Source: CAYJLC01 sp044426345
GTDB lineage: Bacteria; Bacillota; Clostridia; Oscillospirales; Butyricicoccaceae
Direction: 5' to 3'
DNA length: 64,000 bases
NCBI GenBank assembly: GCA_044426345.1
Contig: JAWXUP010000006.1
Location: 10,447-74,446, forward strand
Positions within the stretch are counted from its first letter, which is position 1; each line of letters opens with the position of its first letter. Positions 32,640 to 41,208 of the stretch are shown piece after piece. The translations under genes were made by a program, and so were the position numbers. The notes under the pieces are model-generated. The model was not told the origin of the DNA and ran no database searches. It saw nothing but the letters and a program-made list of their open reading frames with translations.

Positions 32640-33878
32640 TTAAGAATGATAATCAGCGTTAATTTTTACGTAATCGTAAGTTAAATCGCAACCCCAAGCA
32701 GTAGCTTTTGCATCGCCGTCATTCATATTAATATTAATGAAAACATCGTGTGCTTTTAAGATTTCAAGCGCATCATCGTGTGAAAATACAACGCCACGAC
32801 CGTTTTTACATACTGTAATAGTTCCGTTTTCTGAAACTAAATCAACTCCGATTAAATTGATGTCAAAATCTGCATTTGCATAACCGATAGCACATAAAAT
32901 ACGTCCCCAGTTTGCATCTTGACCAAACATAGCACTTTTGAAAAGGCTAGATGTGATAACAGATTTTGCAACGATTTTTGCTGTAGTTACATCGCAAGCA
33001 TTGAATACGTTACATTCTAAAAGTTTTGTAGCACCTTCACCATCTTGAGCCATTTCACGAGATAAATTCATAAGTACTGCATATAAACCTTTGTAGAAAA
33101 TTTTGTAAGCGTCAGAATTTTCGTCAACGATTTCGTCATTTCCAGCTGTAGCATTTGACATAATTGTCACAGTGTCATTTGTAGAAGTGTCACCGTCAAC
33201 AGATACCATATTAAATGTATCATCAACCACATTTTTCAGTGCTTTTGTAAGAAGTTTAGCCTCAATATTAACGTCAGTGCTTAAAAAACTAAGCATAGTC
33301 GCCATATTCGGGTGAATCATACCAGAACCTTTTGCGATACCACCGATAATACAAGGTTTTCCGTCAATGATAAATTTAACAGCGTGTTCTTTTTTTACTA
33401 GGTCGGTAGTTAAAATCGCTTGACACGCAAGTTCGTTTTTGTCTGGAGAAAGACCAGCTGCAAGTTCTTCAACACCGTTTTCAATAGGTTCGATAGGTAA
33501 AATTTCACCGATGATACCAGTTGATGCAACGATTACATCTTCGGTTTTGATACCAAGCTGACCTGCTGCAAGTTCGCACATACGAAGTGCTTTTTCTTCA
33601 CCGTCGATATTACAAGTATTTGCGTTGCCACTATTTACGATGATAGCTTGTGCGATACCGTTTTCAAGGTGTTTTTGCGTGATGATAATTGGAGCACCTT
33701 TTACTTTGTTTTGTGTGTACATACCAGCTGAATTACAAGGAACATCACTATAAATTAGTGCTAAATCAAGACGTTCTTTGTTTTTGCGAAGTCCACAGTG
33801 AATACCATTTGCCGAGAATCCCTGTGCGGCACAAATGCCGTTTTGAATAATTTCATAACCTTCAAATTTTACTGCCAT
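32640..33878 (-). CDS. argJ: Bifunctional glutamate N-acetyltransferase / ornithine acetyltransferase
   Basis: A 412-aa ArgJ. It recycles the acetyl group from acetylornithine to glutamate, and in bifunctional forms also acetylates glutamate with acetyl-CoA. Autocleavage site KGSGMIHPNMATML has the nucleophilic threonine. Oxyanion residues are in ASTGIIGE. No argA is seen, which fits the cyclic pathway. GGGGTAAGG precedes the ATG. Confidence 0.95.
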   Translation of the reverse strand: MAVKFEGYEIIQNGICAAQGFSANGIHCGLRKNKERLDLALIYSDVPCNSAGMYTQNKVKGAPIIITQKHLENGIAQAIIVNSGNANTCNIDGEEKALRMCELAAGQLGIKTEDVIVASTGIIGEILPIEPIENGVEELAAGLSPDKNELACQAILTTDLVKKEHAVKFIIDGKPCIIGGIAKGSGMIHPNMATMLSFLSTDVNIEAKLLTKALKNVVDDTFNMVSVDGDTSTNDTVTIMSNATAGNDEIVDENSDAYKIFYKGLYAVLMNLSREMAQDGEGATKLLECNVFNACDVTTAKIVAKSVITSSLFKSAMFGQDANWGRILCAIGYANADFDINLIGVDLVSENGTITVCKNGRGVVFSHDDALEILKAHDVFININMNDGDAKATAWGCDLTYDYVKINADYHS

Positions 33879-33904
33879 TTTCCTTACCCCTTATATAAAT
33901 TTAA

Positions 33905-34831
33905 TTAAAGTCCTGTTGTTTCATCAATACCCATCATAATATTCATACATTGAACTGCTGAGCCTGATGCGCCTTTTCCAAGATTATCAAGTCTAGAACA
34001 AAGTAAAATATGCTCATCACTACCTTGGACATATATTTCTAAATTATTTGTATTAGCTAAAGCGTCGGTGCTTAAAAAATCGGTTGGATTTTCTTTGAAA
34101 GGCATAACGCTTACGAAGTTTTGGTTTTCATAATGCTTTGCGAAGATTTCGTGCAATTCCAACGCTGTAACCTTTTTGGTAAGCAATCTAGTATGTAGTG
34201 GAATTGATACGACCATACCACTGTAAAAATCATCAACAATAGGGTTGAAAACCGGTGCAAAGTCAAGACCTGATATAGTTTTCATCTCAGGAAGATGTTT
34301 GTGATGTTGTCCTCGTGCGTAAAATCTAGGCGATTTATATTTATCTGGAAATTGTTCATATTCTGCAATCATAGACTTACCACCACCACTATAACCACTA
34401 ATTCCGTAGCTAGTTACAGGGAAATCGCTGTCAATAATACCGTGTTTTACAAGAGGATAGCAAAGTGCGATAAAACCACTTGCGTAACAACCTGGATTTG
34501 CAACACGTTTTGATTTTGCGATATTCTCGCGATGCTCTGGTGATAATTCTGCGAAACCGTAGTCCCAATCTGGGTTTGTTCGGTGTGCAGTAGAGGCATC
34601 AATAACGCGAACGTTAGGGTTTTCGATAAGCGAAACGCTTTCAATAGCCGCCATATCTGGCAAGCATAAGAAAACAAAATCTACGCTATTTAATATTTTT
34701 TTCTTTTCATTTATGTCTTTTCGTAGCTCATCTGCAATAGTGACAATTTCAATATCTGTTCTGCCACTAAAACGCTCGAAAATTTGAAGTCCTGTAGTTC
34801 CTTCTTTACCGTCAATAAATACCTTGTACAT
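33905..34831 (-). CDS. argC: N-acetyl-gamma-glutamyl-phosphate reductase (short type)
   Basis: A 308-aa NADPH-dependent reductase, first gene of the arginine operon. The short-type architecture begins YKVFIDGKEGTTGLQI; the catalytic cysteine is in ANPGCYASG; GYSGGGKSMI and HHKHLPEM follow. ATG 34831 is chosen (GGTGGG upstream); a GTG at 34840 has no better RBS. Promoter and an ARG-box-like palindrome lie upstream. Confidence 0.94.
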   Translation of the reverse strand: MYKVFIDGKEGTTGLQIFERFSGRTDIEIVTIADELRKDINEKKKILNSVDFVFLCLPDMAAIESVSLIENPNVRVIDASTAHRTNPDWDYGFAELSPEHRENIAKSKRVANPGCYASGFIALCYPLVKHGIIDSDFPVTSYGISGYSGGGKSMIAEYEQFPDKYKSPRFYARGQHHKHLPEMKTISGLDFAPVFNPIVDDFYSGMVVSIPLHTRLLTKKVTALELHEIFAKHYENQNFVSVMPFKENPTDFLSTDALANTNNLEIYVQGSDEHILLCSRLDNLGKGASGSAVQCMNIMMGIDETTGL

Positions 34832-34879
34832 TGTTCCCACCTTAATAAATTTCTGTATTAATATACACCATCTAGATAC

Positions 34880-34907
34880 ATTATACTCCTTTTTTTGGAA
34901 AATGCAA
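34880..34907 (-). promoter_or_regulatory. Promoter of the arginine operon
   Basis: On the minus strand TTGCAT (34907-34902), 16-bp spacer, TATAAT (34885-34880), about 50 bp before argC. Confidence 0.75.
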
Positions 34908-34925
34908 GCATAATATACCAGAATA

Positions 34926-34941
34926 TGTATAATTATTTACA
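34926..34941. promoter_or_regulatory. Possible ArgR (ARG box) operator
   Basis: TGTATAATTATTTACA is a 16-bp near-palindrome upstream of the arg promoter. It resembles AT-rich ARG boxes in size and symmetry. No argR gene is in the window. Confidence 0.4.
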
Positions 34942-35086
34942 ACTTTGTTAAACTTGTATACTTTTAAAAATAAAGATGTAAATTATTTGTATGCTTTAAC
35001 ATAATAAAGGTTAACTTTGAAGAAAAAAACGAATAATTTAATGTAAAAGTGGCATAATGATATGAAAGAAAAATGCAGTTTAAAAA

Positions 35087-35176
35087 AATAGTTAAAAAAT
35101 TTTAGTTAAAAATATTGACATTTCAAAAAATATGTAGTATTATACTGTCAGAAAGATTAAAAATATTTAACTAAAT
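35087..35176 (+). promoter_or_regulatory. acpP promoter with flanking TAGTTAAA repeats (possible FabT-type operators)
   Basis: TTGACA (35115-35120), 17-bp spacer, TATTAT (35138-35143). TAGTTAAAAA occurs at about 35087 and 35103, and its reverse TTTAACTAAA at about 35168, so AT-rich half-sites surround the promoter. The MarR-type regulator at the end of the fab operon is a plausible binder. Confidence 0.55.
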
Positions 35177-35203
35177 TATTTTAAATAAAGTGAGGAACAA
35201 ATT

Positions 35204-35431
35204 ATGACTTTTGAACAAATCCGTGATGTAATCGTTGATACAATTAGCTGTGAAGCTGAAGAGGTAACGATGGAGGCAAGCTTATCAGATGATTTAGGTG
35301 CAGATTCATTAGACGCTGTAGAACTTAATATGGCAATCGAAGAAGCATTTGGAGTTACAATCCCAGACGAAATCTTAGCAGAGCTTAAAACGGTTGGAGA
35401 TATTGTAAACTACCTAATTCCAAAAGAATAA
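35204..35431 (+). CDS. acpP: Acyl carrier protein
   Basis: A 75-aa acidic helical protein that carries acyl chains on phosphopantetheine. The prosthetic group attaches to the serine of GADSLDAVEL (about S38). Own promoter and terminator; the fab operon proper starts with accB 275 bp later. RBS GTGAGGA. Confidence 0.97.
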   Translation: MTFEQIRDVIVDTISCEAEEVTMEASLSDDLGADSLDAVELNMAIEEAFGVTIPDEILAELKTVGDIVNYLIPKE

Positions 35432-35437
35432 TCCCAA

Positions 35438-35475
35438 CAAAACCTTCGTTTGTGTAAGCAAATGGAGGTTTTAGT
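35438..35475 (+). terminator. Terminator of acpP (imperfect)
   Basis: AAAACCTTCGTTTG pairs with CAAATGGAGGTTTT with two mismatches. The T tract is short, so read-through into the fab operon is possible. Confidence 0.6.
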
Positions 35476-35489
35476 TAAAATTAAACACA

Positions 35490-35640
35490 AAACACCACGT
35501 AGGGTACGACGTCCTCGATGTACCGTTCTATGTAATAAATGTAAACCATTTTAATTTAAACGAACGCATTGGTTTTGACGGACGCATTGGTTTTGACGGA
35601 CGCATTGGTTTAAACGGACGAACACAGTTCGCCCCTACAA
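35490..35640. repeat. Intergenic repeat with three 18-bp tandem units and an arg-region terminus
   Basis: Three tandem units of GACGGACGCATTGGTTTT type lie at 35558-35612, the first unit diverged. They are followed at 35615-35638 by a 24-bp sequence that is the exact reverse complement of 29915-29938. A GTAGGGTACGACGTCCTCG block lies at the left end (about 35499). Non-coding. Confidence 0.75.
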
Positions 35641-35706
35641 AATACACTGCACTATGTAAAAAAATAACATACACCCAAAACACATACCTATATATAAGGA
35701 AGAAAT

Positions 35707-36120
35707 ATGGAAATTAAAGATATAAAAGAAATAATTCGTGTTTTCGAACAAAGTGGACTTGAATTTCTTGAGGTTTCAAATGAAAAATCTCATATAAAAA
35801 TGAAAAAACCGAAAATTTCAGTATCAAAAGCACCTCAAAATAATAATATTTTACAGGTTGAACCTAAAGAAATGATAAATAATTATACGGAAATAAAATC
35901 GCCTGTAGTAGGTGTTTTTTATGCATCACCATCTCCAGAAAATCCACCATTTGTATCGGTTGGACAAAGCGTGCAAAAAGGCGACGTTATAGGTCTTATT
36001 GAGGCTATGAAGGTTATGAGCGAAATTAAGGCGTCAGCAGATGGTGTTGTGCGTGAAATTTTGGTTTCAAACGAGCAACTTGTAGCATTTGGTGATGTAT
36101 TAGTGCAAATTGAGGAATAA
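35707..36120 (+). CDS. accB: Biotin carboxyl carrier protein of acetyl-CoA carboxylase
   Basis: A 137-aa BCCP. The C-terminal biotinyl domain (about 63-136) carries the biotin-lysine motif EAMKVM near residue 102, with the thumb-like AGD/SPENPPF region VVGVFYASPSPENPPFVSVG. First gene of the accBCDA-fab operon; ends 3 bp before accC. Confidence 0.96.
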   Translation: MEIKDIKEIIRVFEQSGLEFLEVSNEKSHIKMKKPKISVSKAPQNNNILQVEPKEMINNYTEIKSPVVGVFYASPSPENPPFVSVGQSVQKGDVIGLIEAMKVMSEIKASADGVVREILVSNEQLVAFGDVLVQIEE

Positions 36121-36123
36121 AAT

Positions 36124-37500
36124 ATGTTTAAAAAAATTCTCATAGCAAATCGCTCGGAAATTGCGCTTAGAATTTTGCGTACTTGCCGAGAAATGGGCAT
36201 TGAAACCGTTGCGATTTATTCTACAGCAGATAAAGATGCATTGCATGTGAGTCTGGCCGATGAGGCTATTTGCGTAGGGTCTGAAAAGGCATCTGAAAGC
36301 TACCTTAATATGAAAAATATTATGTCTACAGCTCTTCTTACGGGTTGTGATGCTATTCACCCAGCGTTTGGTTTTTTGTCTGAAAATAGTGATTTTGCAA
36401 GGGTTTGCGCAAGAAATAATATAAAATTTATCGGTCCAGATGCTGATATTATTGATAAAATGGGTAATAAATCTCAAGCTCGTGAACTGATGATAGCAAG
36501 TGGAGTTCCTGTCGTTCCAGGCTCGAATGGTAGTTTGTTTGAGGCTAAGATAGCACATGAAATCGCCGATGAAATTGGATATCCAGTGTTAGTTAAAGCC
36601 TCTGCTGGTGGTGGTGGACGTGGTATGCGTAAGGTGTTTGACTCGAATGAATTCGAACGTGAATTTAACAACGCACAAACTGAATCAGTAGCTTGTTTCG
36701 GTTCCAATGAAATGTATATCGAAAAGCTAATTTTAAATCCAAAACATATAGAATTTCAAATTTTAGCAGATGAATTTGGACATATCGTTCATTTAGGTGA
36801 GCGAGATTGTTCAGTTCAACGCAGAAATCAGAAAATGATAGAAGAATCTCCTTCGAAAAGCTTAACACCAGAATTGCGTGAAAAAATGTCAGCTGATGCT
36901 ATAAAAGCGGCTAAAGCAGCAAATTATACCAACGCTGGCACGATAGAATTTGTGCTTGATGCTGACGGAAACTACTATTTTATTGAGATGAACACGCGTA
37001 TTCAAGTCGAACATCCTGTAACAGAAATGATTACTGGGACAGACCTTATACGAGAGCAAATTCGTGTGGCTGCAGGACTTAAACTTAATTTCACACAAGA
37101 AGATATAGTTTTTCGTGGTCATGCTATAGAATGTAGAATTAATGCGGAAAATCCATGGGGAAATTTTGCTCCAAGTATTGGTGAAATCAAGTTTTTGCAC
37201 TTGCCAAGTGGTAATGGAGTGCGTGTGGATTCAGCGCTTTATCAAGGGTATACACCAAGTCCGTTTTACGATTCTATGGTCGCAAAAATCATAGTTTCAG
37301 CCCCTACAAGGCTTGATGCAATAAAAAAAATGCGTCGCTGTTTGGAAGAGCTTATTATAGATGGATTTCACACAAACGCAGAACTTTTGCACTTCATTTT
37401 ATTTAGCCCAGAATTTGTCAAAGGAAATTACAATACAGGGTTTATCGAGGCGAATTTTAAGTATTTTGAGCAAGCTAAAGACAAGCTTTTGGAAAAATAG
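36124..37500 (+). CDS. accC: Biotin carboxylase subunit of acetyl-CoA carboxylase
   Basis: A 458-aa ATP-grasp enzyme that carboxylates biotin on AccB. N-terminal KILIANRSEIALRILRTCRE, ATP-binding KASAGGGGRGMRKV, and EMNTRIQVEHPVTE are diagnostic. Length is normal for AccC. Overlap-free, tightly spaced between accB and accD. Confidence 0.97.
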   Translation: MFKKILIANRSEIALRILRTCREMGIETVAIYSTADKDALHVSLADEAICVGSEKASESYLNMKNIMSTALLTGCDAIHPAFGFLSENSDFARVCARNNIKFIGPDADIIDKMGNKSQARELMIASGVPVVPGSNGSLFEAKIAHEIADEIGYPVLVKASAGGGGRGMRKVFDSNEFEREFNNAQTESVACFGSNEMYIEKLILNPKHIEFQILADEFGHIVHLGERDCSVQRRNQKMIEESPSKSLTPELREKMSADAIKAAKAANYTNAGTIEFVLDADGNYYFIEMNTRIQVEHPVTEMITGTDLIREQIRVAAGLKLNFTQEDIVFRGHAIECRINAENPWGNFAPSIGEIKFLHLPSGNGVRVDSALYQGYTPSPFYDSMVAKIIVSAPTRLDAIKKMRRCLEELIIDGFHTNAELLHFILFSPEFVKGNYNTGFIEANFKYFEQAKDKLLEK

Positions 37501-37512
37501 GAGTAAAAATTT

Positions 37513-38415
37513 ATGAATCCGTTTAAAAAACGTCGTGAAGAGCTTGAAAATTTGAAAAAACTAAAGCCAACACGATTTGAAACGAAAAAAACTGATGATA
37601 ATTTGCATTTTAAGTGCAAAAATTGTGAAAATATCATAACACAAGAAGAATTTGACGCAAAAGGAAACTTTTGCCCAAGTTGTGGAAAATACTTTGGTCT
37701 TACAGCGAAAAAACGCATTTGTGAGGTGGTAGATGATAATACATTTTTTGAACTTTTTGATGATATAAGTACGATAAATCATATTGAATTTCCAGATTAC
37801 GAACAAAAAATAAGCGATTTACAGCAAAAAACATCGCTTTCAGATGCTGTTATTACAGGAATTGGAAATATTTTCGGCATAACTACGGCGATTTGTGTGA
37901 TGGACACAAGCTTTCTGATGGGAAGTATGGGAACTGTTGTTGGAGAACAAATAACGCGATTGGTTGAAAGTGCGACTACGAATAAGTTACCATTGGTAAT
38001 TTTTTGCGCAAGTGGAGGAGCTAGAATGCAAGAGGGAATTTTATCGCTTATGCAAATGGCGAAAACATCTGCTGCAATAAAAAGGCACTCTAACGCTGGT
38101 TTGCTATACATTTCGGTACTAACCCACCCTACAACAGGTGGTGTTACGGCGAGTTTTGCATCATTAGCTGACATTACGCTTGCAAAACCTAATGCGTTAA
38201 TCGGTTTCGCTGGTCCTCGAGTTATTGAACAGACTATAAAACAAACCTTGCCAGAGGGATTTCAAAGAGCAGAATATTTGCTAGAAAATGGCTTTGTAGA
38301 CCAAATTGTAACGCGTTCAAATATAAAACACACACTGTATGATATACTAGAAATTCACGGTTACAAGGAGGTGCTTTGTGATACAAGAACTCGAACAAAA
38401 ATTGCAAAAAATTAA
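37513..38415 (+). CDS. accD: Acetyl-CoA carboxylase carboxyltransferase beta subunit
   Basis: A 300-aa carboxyltransferase subunit. An N-terminal zinc ribbon has CKNC and CPSC at about residues 36-58. The crotonase-fold domain shows GGARMQEG, LTHPTTGGVTASFA and AGPRVIEQTIKQ. Its last 38 bases overlap the accA start, coupling synthesis of the two subunits. Confidence 0.96.
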   Translation: MNPFKKRREELENLKKLKPTRFETKKTDDNLHFKCKNCENIITQEEFDAKGNFCPSCGKYFGLTAKKRICEVVDDNTFFELFDDISTINHIEFPDYEQKISDLQQKTSLSDAVITGIGNIFGITTAICVMDTSFLMGSMGTVVGEQITRLVESATTNKLPLVIFCASGGARMQEGILSLMQMAKTSAAIKRHSNAGLLYISVLTHPTTGGVTASFASLADITLAKPNALIGFAGPRVIEQTIKQTLPEGFQRAEYLLENGFVDQIVTRSNIKHTLYDILEIHGYKEVLCDTRTRTKIAKN

Positions 38416-39328
38416 TGAACAGCTAGTCAATATGAAAAAATCACCAGCTGATAAGTTGAAAGTGCAAAACTTGAGAAAAAAACAGCAACGATTAATTCAA
38501 GAAGGATATCAAAATTTATCACCAAGTGACAGAGTTTTCATTGCAAGACACGCCCAAAGACCAAACGCAAAAGCTTATATTAATACACTTTTTACAGATT
38601 TTTTCGAGCAAAAAGGTGATAGATTATCATTTGATGATTGTAGTATTTTAGGCGGAATTGCAAAATTTCACGGTAAACCTGTAACGGTTATAGCACATCT
38701 AAAAGGCGAAAATTTAGAGGAAAATATTACGTGTAATTTCGGTATGCCAAACCCATCTGGATATAGAAAAGTTCAGCGTTTAGCAAGACAAGCTGAAAAG
38801 TTTAATCGTCCGATTATTACTTTCATTGACACGCCAGGCGCATATCCTGGGATTGAGGCAGAAAAAAATGGCCAAGGCGAGGCGATTGCACAATGTTTAG
38901 CTCTGTTTTCCGATTTAAGCGTGCCTATAATTGCAGTAATAATAGGTGAGGGTGGTTCAGGAGGAGCATTAGCGCTAGGTGTGGCAAACACTGTAATAAT
39001 GCTGGAAAATTCAGTTTATTCCATACTTTCGCCAGAGGGTTTTGCAAGCATTTTGTGGAAAGATTCAAGCAGAAAAGAAGAGGCGTGTGAACTTTTGAAA
39101 TTGACTGCATTCGACCTTGAAAAACTTGGAGTTTGCGATGCGATTATTCCAGAAGGTGTAGGAAATATTATCTTAAACCAACAAAAAGTTATGGAAAATC
39201 TAGATAAAATGTTAATATATGAGCTGAATAAACTGCAAAAGTTTACAAAAAATATGATTCGAGACCATAGGTATAATAAATTTAGAAATATGGGCAAAAT
39301 TTGCGAAAATCAAGGAGAAAATCAATGA
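38378..39328 (+). CDS. accA: Acetyl-CoA carboxylase carboxyltransferase alpha subunit
   Basis: A 316-aa alpha subunit. Begins at GTG 38378 after AAGGAGG. Signatures are ARHAQRPNAKAYI, FIDTPGAYPGIEAEKNGQGE, GEGGSGGALALGV and SILSPEGFASILWKDSS. The stop overlaps the fabH start as ATGA. Confidence 0.96.
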   Translation: MIQELEQKLQKINEQLVNMKKSPADKLKVQNLRKKQQRLIQEGYQNLSPSDRVFIARHAQRPNAKAYINTLFTDFFEQKGDRLSFDDCSILGGIAKFHGKPVTVIAHLKGENLEENITCNFGMPNPSGYRKVQRLARQAEKFNRPIITFIDTPGAYPGIEAEKNGQGEAIAQCLALFSDLSVPIIAVIIGEGGSGGALALGVANTVIMLENSVYSILSPEGFASILWKDSSRKEEACELLKLTAFDLEKLGVCDAIIPEGVGNIILNQQKVMENLDKMLIYELNKLQKFTKNMIRDHRYNKFRNMGKICENQGENQ

Positions 39329-40260
39329 AAACACTAAAAATACTTGAAACTGCAAGTTATGCACCATTAAAAGTTGTGAAAAACGACGATTTGCAAAAAT
39401 TTGTTGATACAAATGACGAATGGATTGTGTCACGCACAGGAATTAGCACGCGTCATTTTGCTGAGAACGAAACGAACGTTGATATGGCGACAAAAGTAGG
39501 GTTGAAATTGCTCGAAAAAAGTGGAATTTCACGAGAAGAAATTTCAGCTGTAATAGTAGCAACCTTTACACCAGATAATTTTACGCCATCTGTAGCGTGT
39601 ATTGTGCATAAAAATCTAGATTTACAAGAAAATGTACTTACTTTTGATTTTAACACTGCGTGTAGTGGCTTTATTTACGGACTGCATATTGCGAAAGGTT
39701 TACTTTTGCAAAATCCTTGTAAAAAGGTAATGTTAATCGGCTCTGAGAAGATTTCAAAACATCTGAATTTTAGCGATAGAAACACATGTGTCTTGTTTGG
39801 GGACGGAGCAGGTGGAGCTATTTTAGAACTTAGTGAAATTGACGGAGAAGATTTTTCGATTTTTGGGTGCAAGGGTGACGATAAAACCATCGTTTGTGGT
39901 GCGAATGACGGTGAAAAAATATTTATGGCAGGACAAGAAGTGTTTACTTTCGCAGTGACAGTTATTTGTCAAAGTATAGATGAATTACTATCAAAATCAG
40001 GCTTAAATATTGATGAAATCGACCATATTGTGTGTCATCAAGCTAATTTGCGCATTATAAATCGTGTGCAGAAAAAAACTAAAATTGAACAGCAAAAATT
40101 CTTCGTAAACCTTGATAAATACGGCAATACTTCGAGTGCTAGTATACCGATTGCACTTAATGAAATGAACGAGCAAGGTTTGTTGAAACGAGGAGAAAAA
40201 GTAATTTGCGTAGGTTTTGGTGCTGGACTCACTTGGGGTGCGACACTTTTGACGTGGTAG
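39325..40260 (+). CDS. fabH: 3-oxoacyl-ACP synthase III
   Basis: A 311-aa condensing enzyme that starts fatty-acid synthesis from acyl-CoA and malonyl-ACP. Triad: cysteine in NTACSGFIYG (about C112), histidine in VCHQAN (about 238) and asparagine in YGNTSSAS (about 268). ATG 39325 has AAGGAGA upstream and overlaps accA; the longer frame to 39301 is rejected. Confidence 0.96.
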   Translation: MKTLKILETASYAPLKVVKNDDLQKFVDTNDEWIVSRTGISTRHFAENETNVDMATKVGLKLLEKSGISREEISAVIVATFTPDNFTPSVACIVHKNLDLQENVLTFDFNTACSGFIYGLHIAKGLLLQNPCKKVMLIGSEKISKHLNFSDRNTCVLFGDGAGGAILELSEIDGEDFSIFGCKGDDKTIVCGANDGEKIFMAGQEVFTFAVTVICQSIDELLSKSGLNIDEIDHIVCHQANLRIINRVQKKTKIEQQKFFVNLDKYGNTSSASIPIALNEMNEQGLLKRGEKVICVGFGAGLTWGATLLTW

Positions 40261-40269
40261 GAGTAAAAA

Positions 40270-41208
40270 ATGAAATTAAATGAATTTTTAAATATAGAAT
40301 TTCCGATAATTCAAGGTGGTATGGCGAATATTGCGACTGGAGAGTTTGCAGCGGCTGTGTCAAACGCAGGAGGTTTAGGACTTATCGGTGTAGGAGGTAT
40401 GTCGCCAGACCAACTTCGTATGGAAATTACAAAATGTAAGCAATTGACTCAAAAACCATTTGGTGTAAATATAATGTTACTAAATCCTTTTGTGGAAGAG
40501 TTCGCAAAAATAGTAATCGAAGAAAAAGTCAAAGTTGTTACAACTGGTGCTGGAAATCCTTCAAAGTATGTAAAAGATTGGAAAAATGCCGGAATTTTAG
40601 TGATTCCTGTTGTTCCAAGCGTGGCAATGGCTAAATTAATGCAAAGAATTGGCGCTGATGCAGTAATTGCAGAGGGTACGGAAAGTGGAGGTCATGTAGG
40701 CGAAATTACGACTATGGCGTTGGTTCCACAAGTATGTGACACTGTGTCAATTCCAGTAATAGCAGCTGGAGGAATTGCAAACGGCAGACAGTTTGCGGCA
40801 AGCATAGCATTGGGAGCTTGTGGCGTTCAAGTTGGGACTTGTTTGCTTGTGTCAGAAGAATGTCCTATACACTTAAATTACAAAGAGCAAGTTATTAAAG
40901 CAAAAGATACAAGCACCGTTGTAACTGGACGTTCGGTTGGCGTGCCTGTTCGTGTTTTGAAAAATCAAATGGCTCGTGAATATATCAGAATGGAGCAGAC
41001 TGTAACTGATAAAATGGAGCTTGAAAAATATACGTTAGGTTCGCTTAGAAGAGCAGTTTTTGATGGTGATATTAAAACAGGCTCGCTTATGGCAGGGCAA
41101 GTTGCAGGTCAACTTAGCGAAATTAAACCTATTCGCACGATTTTTGAAGAAATTATGCAAGGATTTAAAGCTACAGTGGAAAAAATTGGTGAAGAATATG
41201 CAAATTAA
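40270..41208 (+). CDS. fabK: Enoyl-ACP reductase II (FMN)
   Basis: A 312-aa TIM-barrel flavoprotein that reduces enoyl-ACP, the last step of each elongation cycle. N-terminal PIIQGGMANIATG, AEGTESGGHVGE and AAGGIANGRQFAASIALGA are typical of FabK. No FabI or FabV in the window. FabK organisms are usually naturally tolerant of triclosan, which is family knowledge only. Confidence 0.9.
   Translation: MKLNEFLNIEFPIIQGGMANIATGEFAAAVSNAGGLGLIGVGGMSPDQLRMEITKCKQLTQKPFGVNIMLLNPFVEEFAKIVIEEKVKVVTTGAGNPSKYVKDWKNAGILVIPVVPSVAMAKLMQRIGADAVIAEGTESGGHVGEITTMALVPQVCDTVSIPVIAAGGIANGRQFAASIALGACGVQVGTCLLVSEECPIHLNYKEQVIKAKDTSTVVTGRSVGVPVRVLKNQMAREYIRMEQTVTDKMELEKYTLGSLRRAVFDGDIKTGSLMAGQVAGQLSEIKPIRTIFEEIMQGFKATVEKIGEEYAN

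Noticed and set aside
36100..36558. 152-aa minus-strand ORF over accC
   Set aside because: Antisense shadow of a canonical accC; no homology or start signals.
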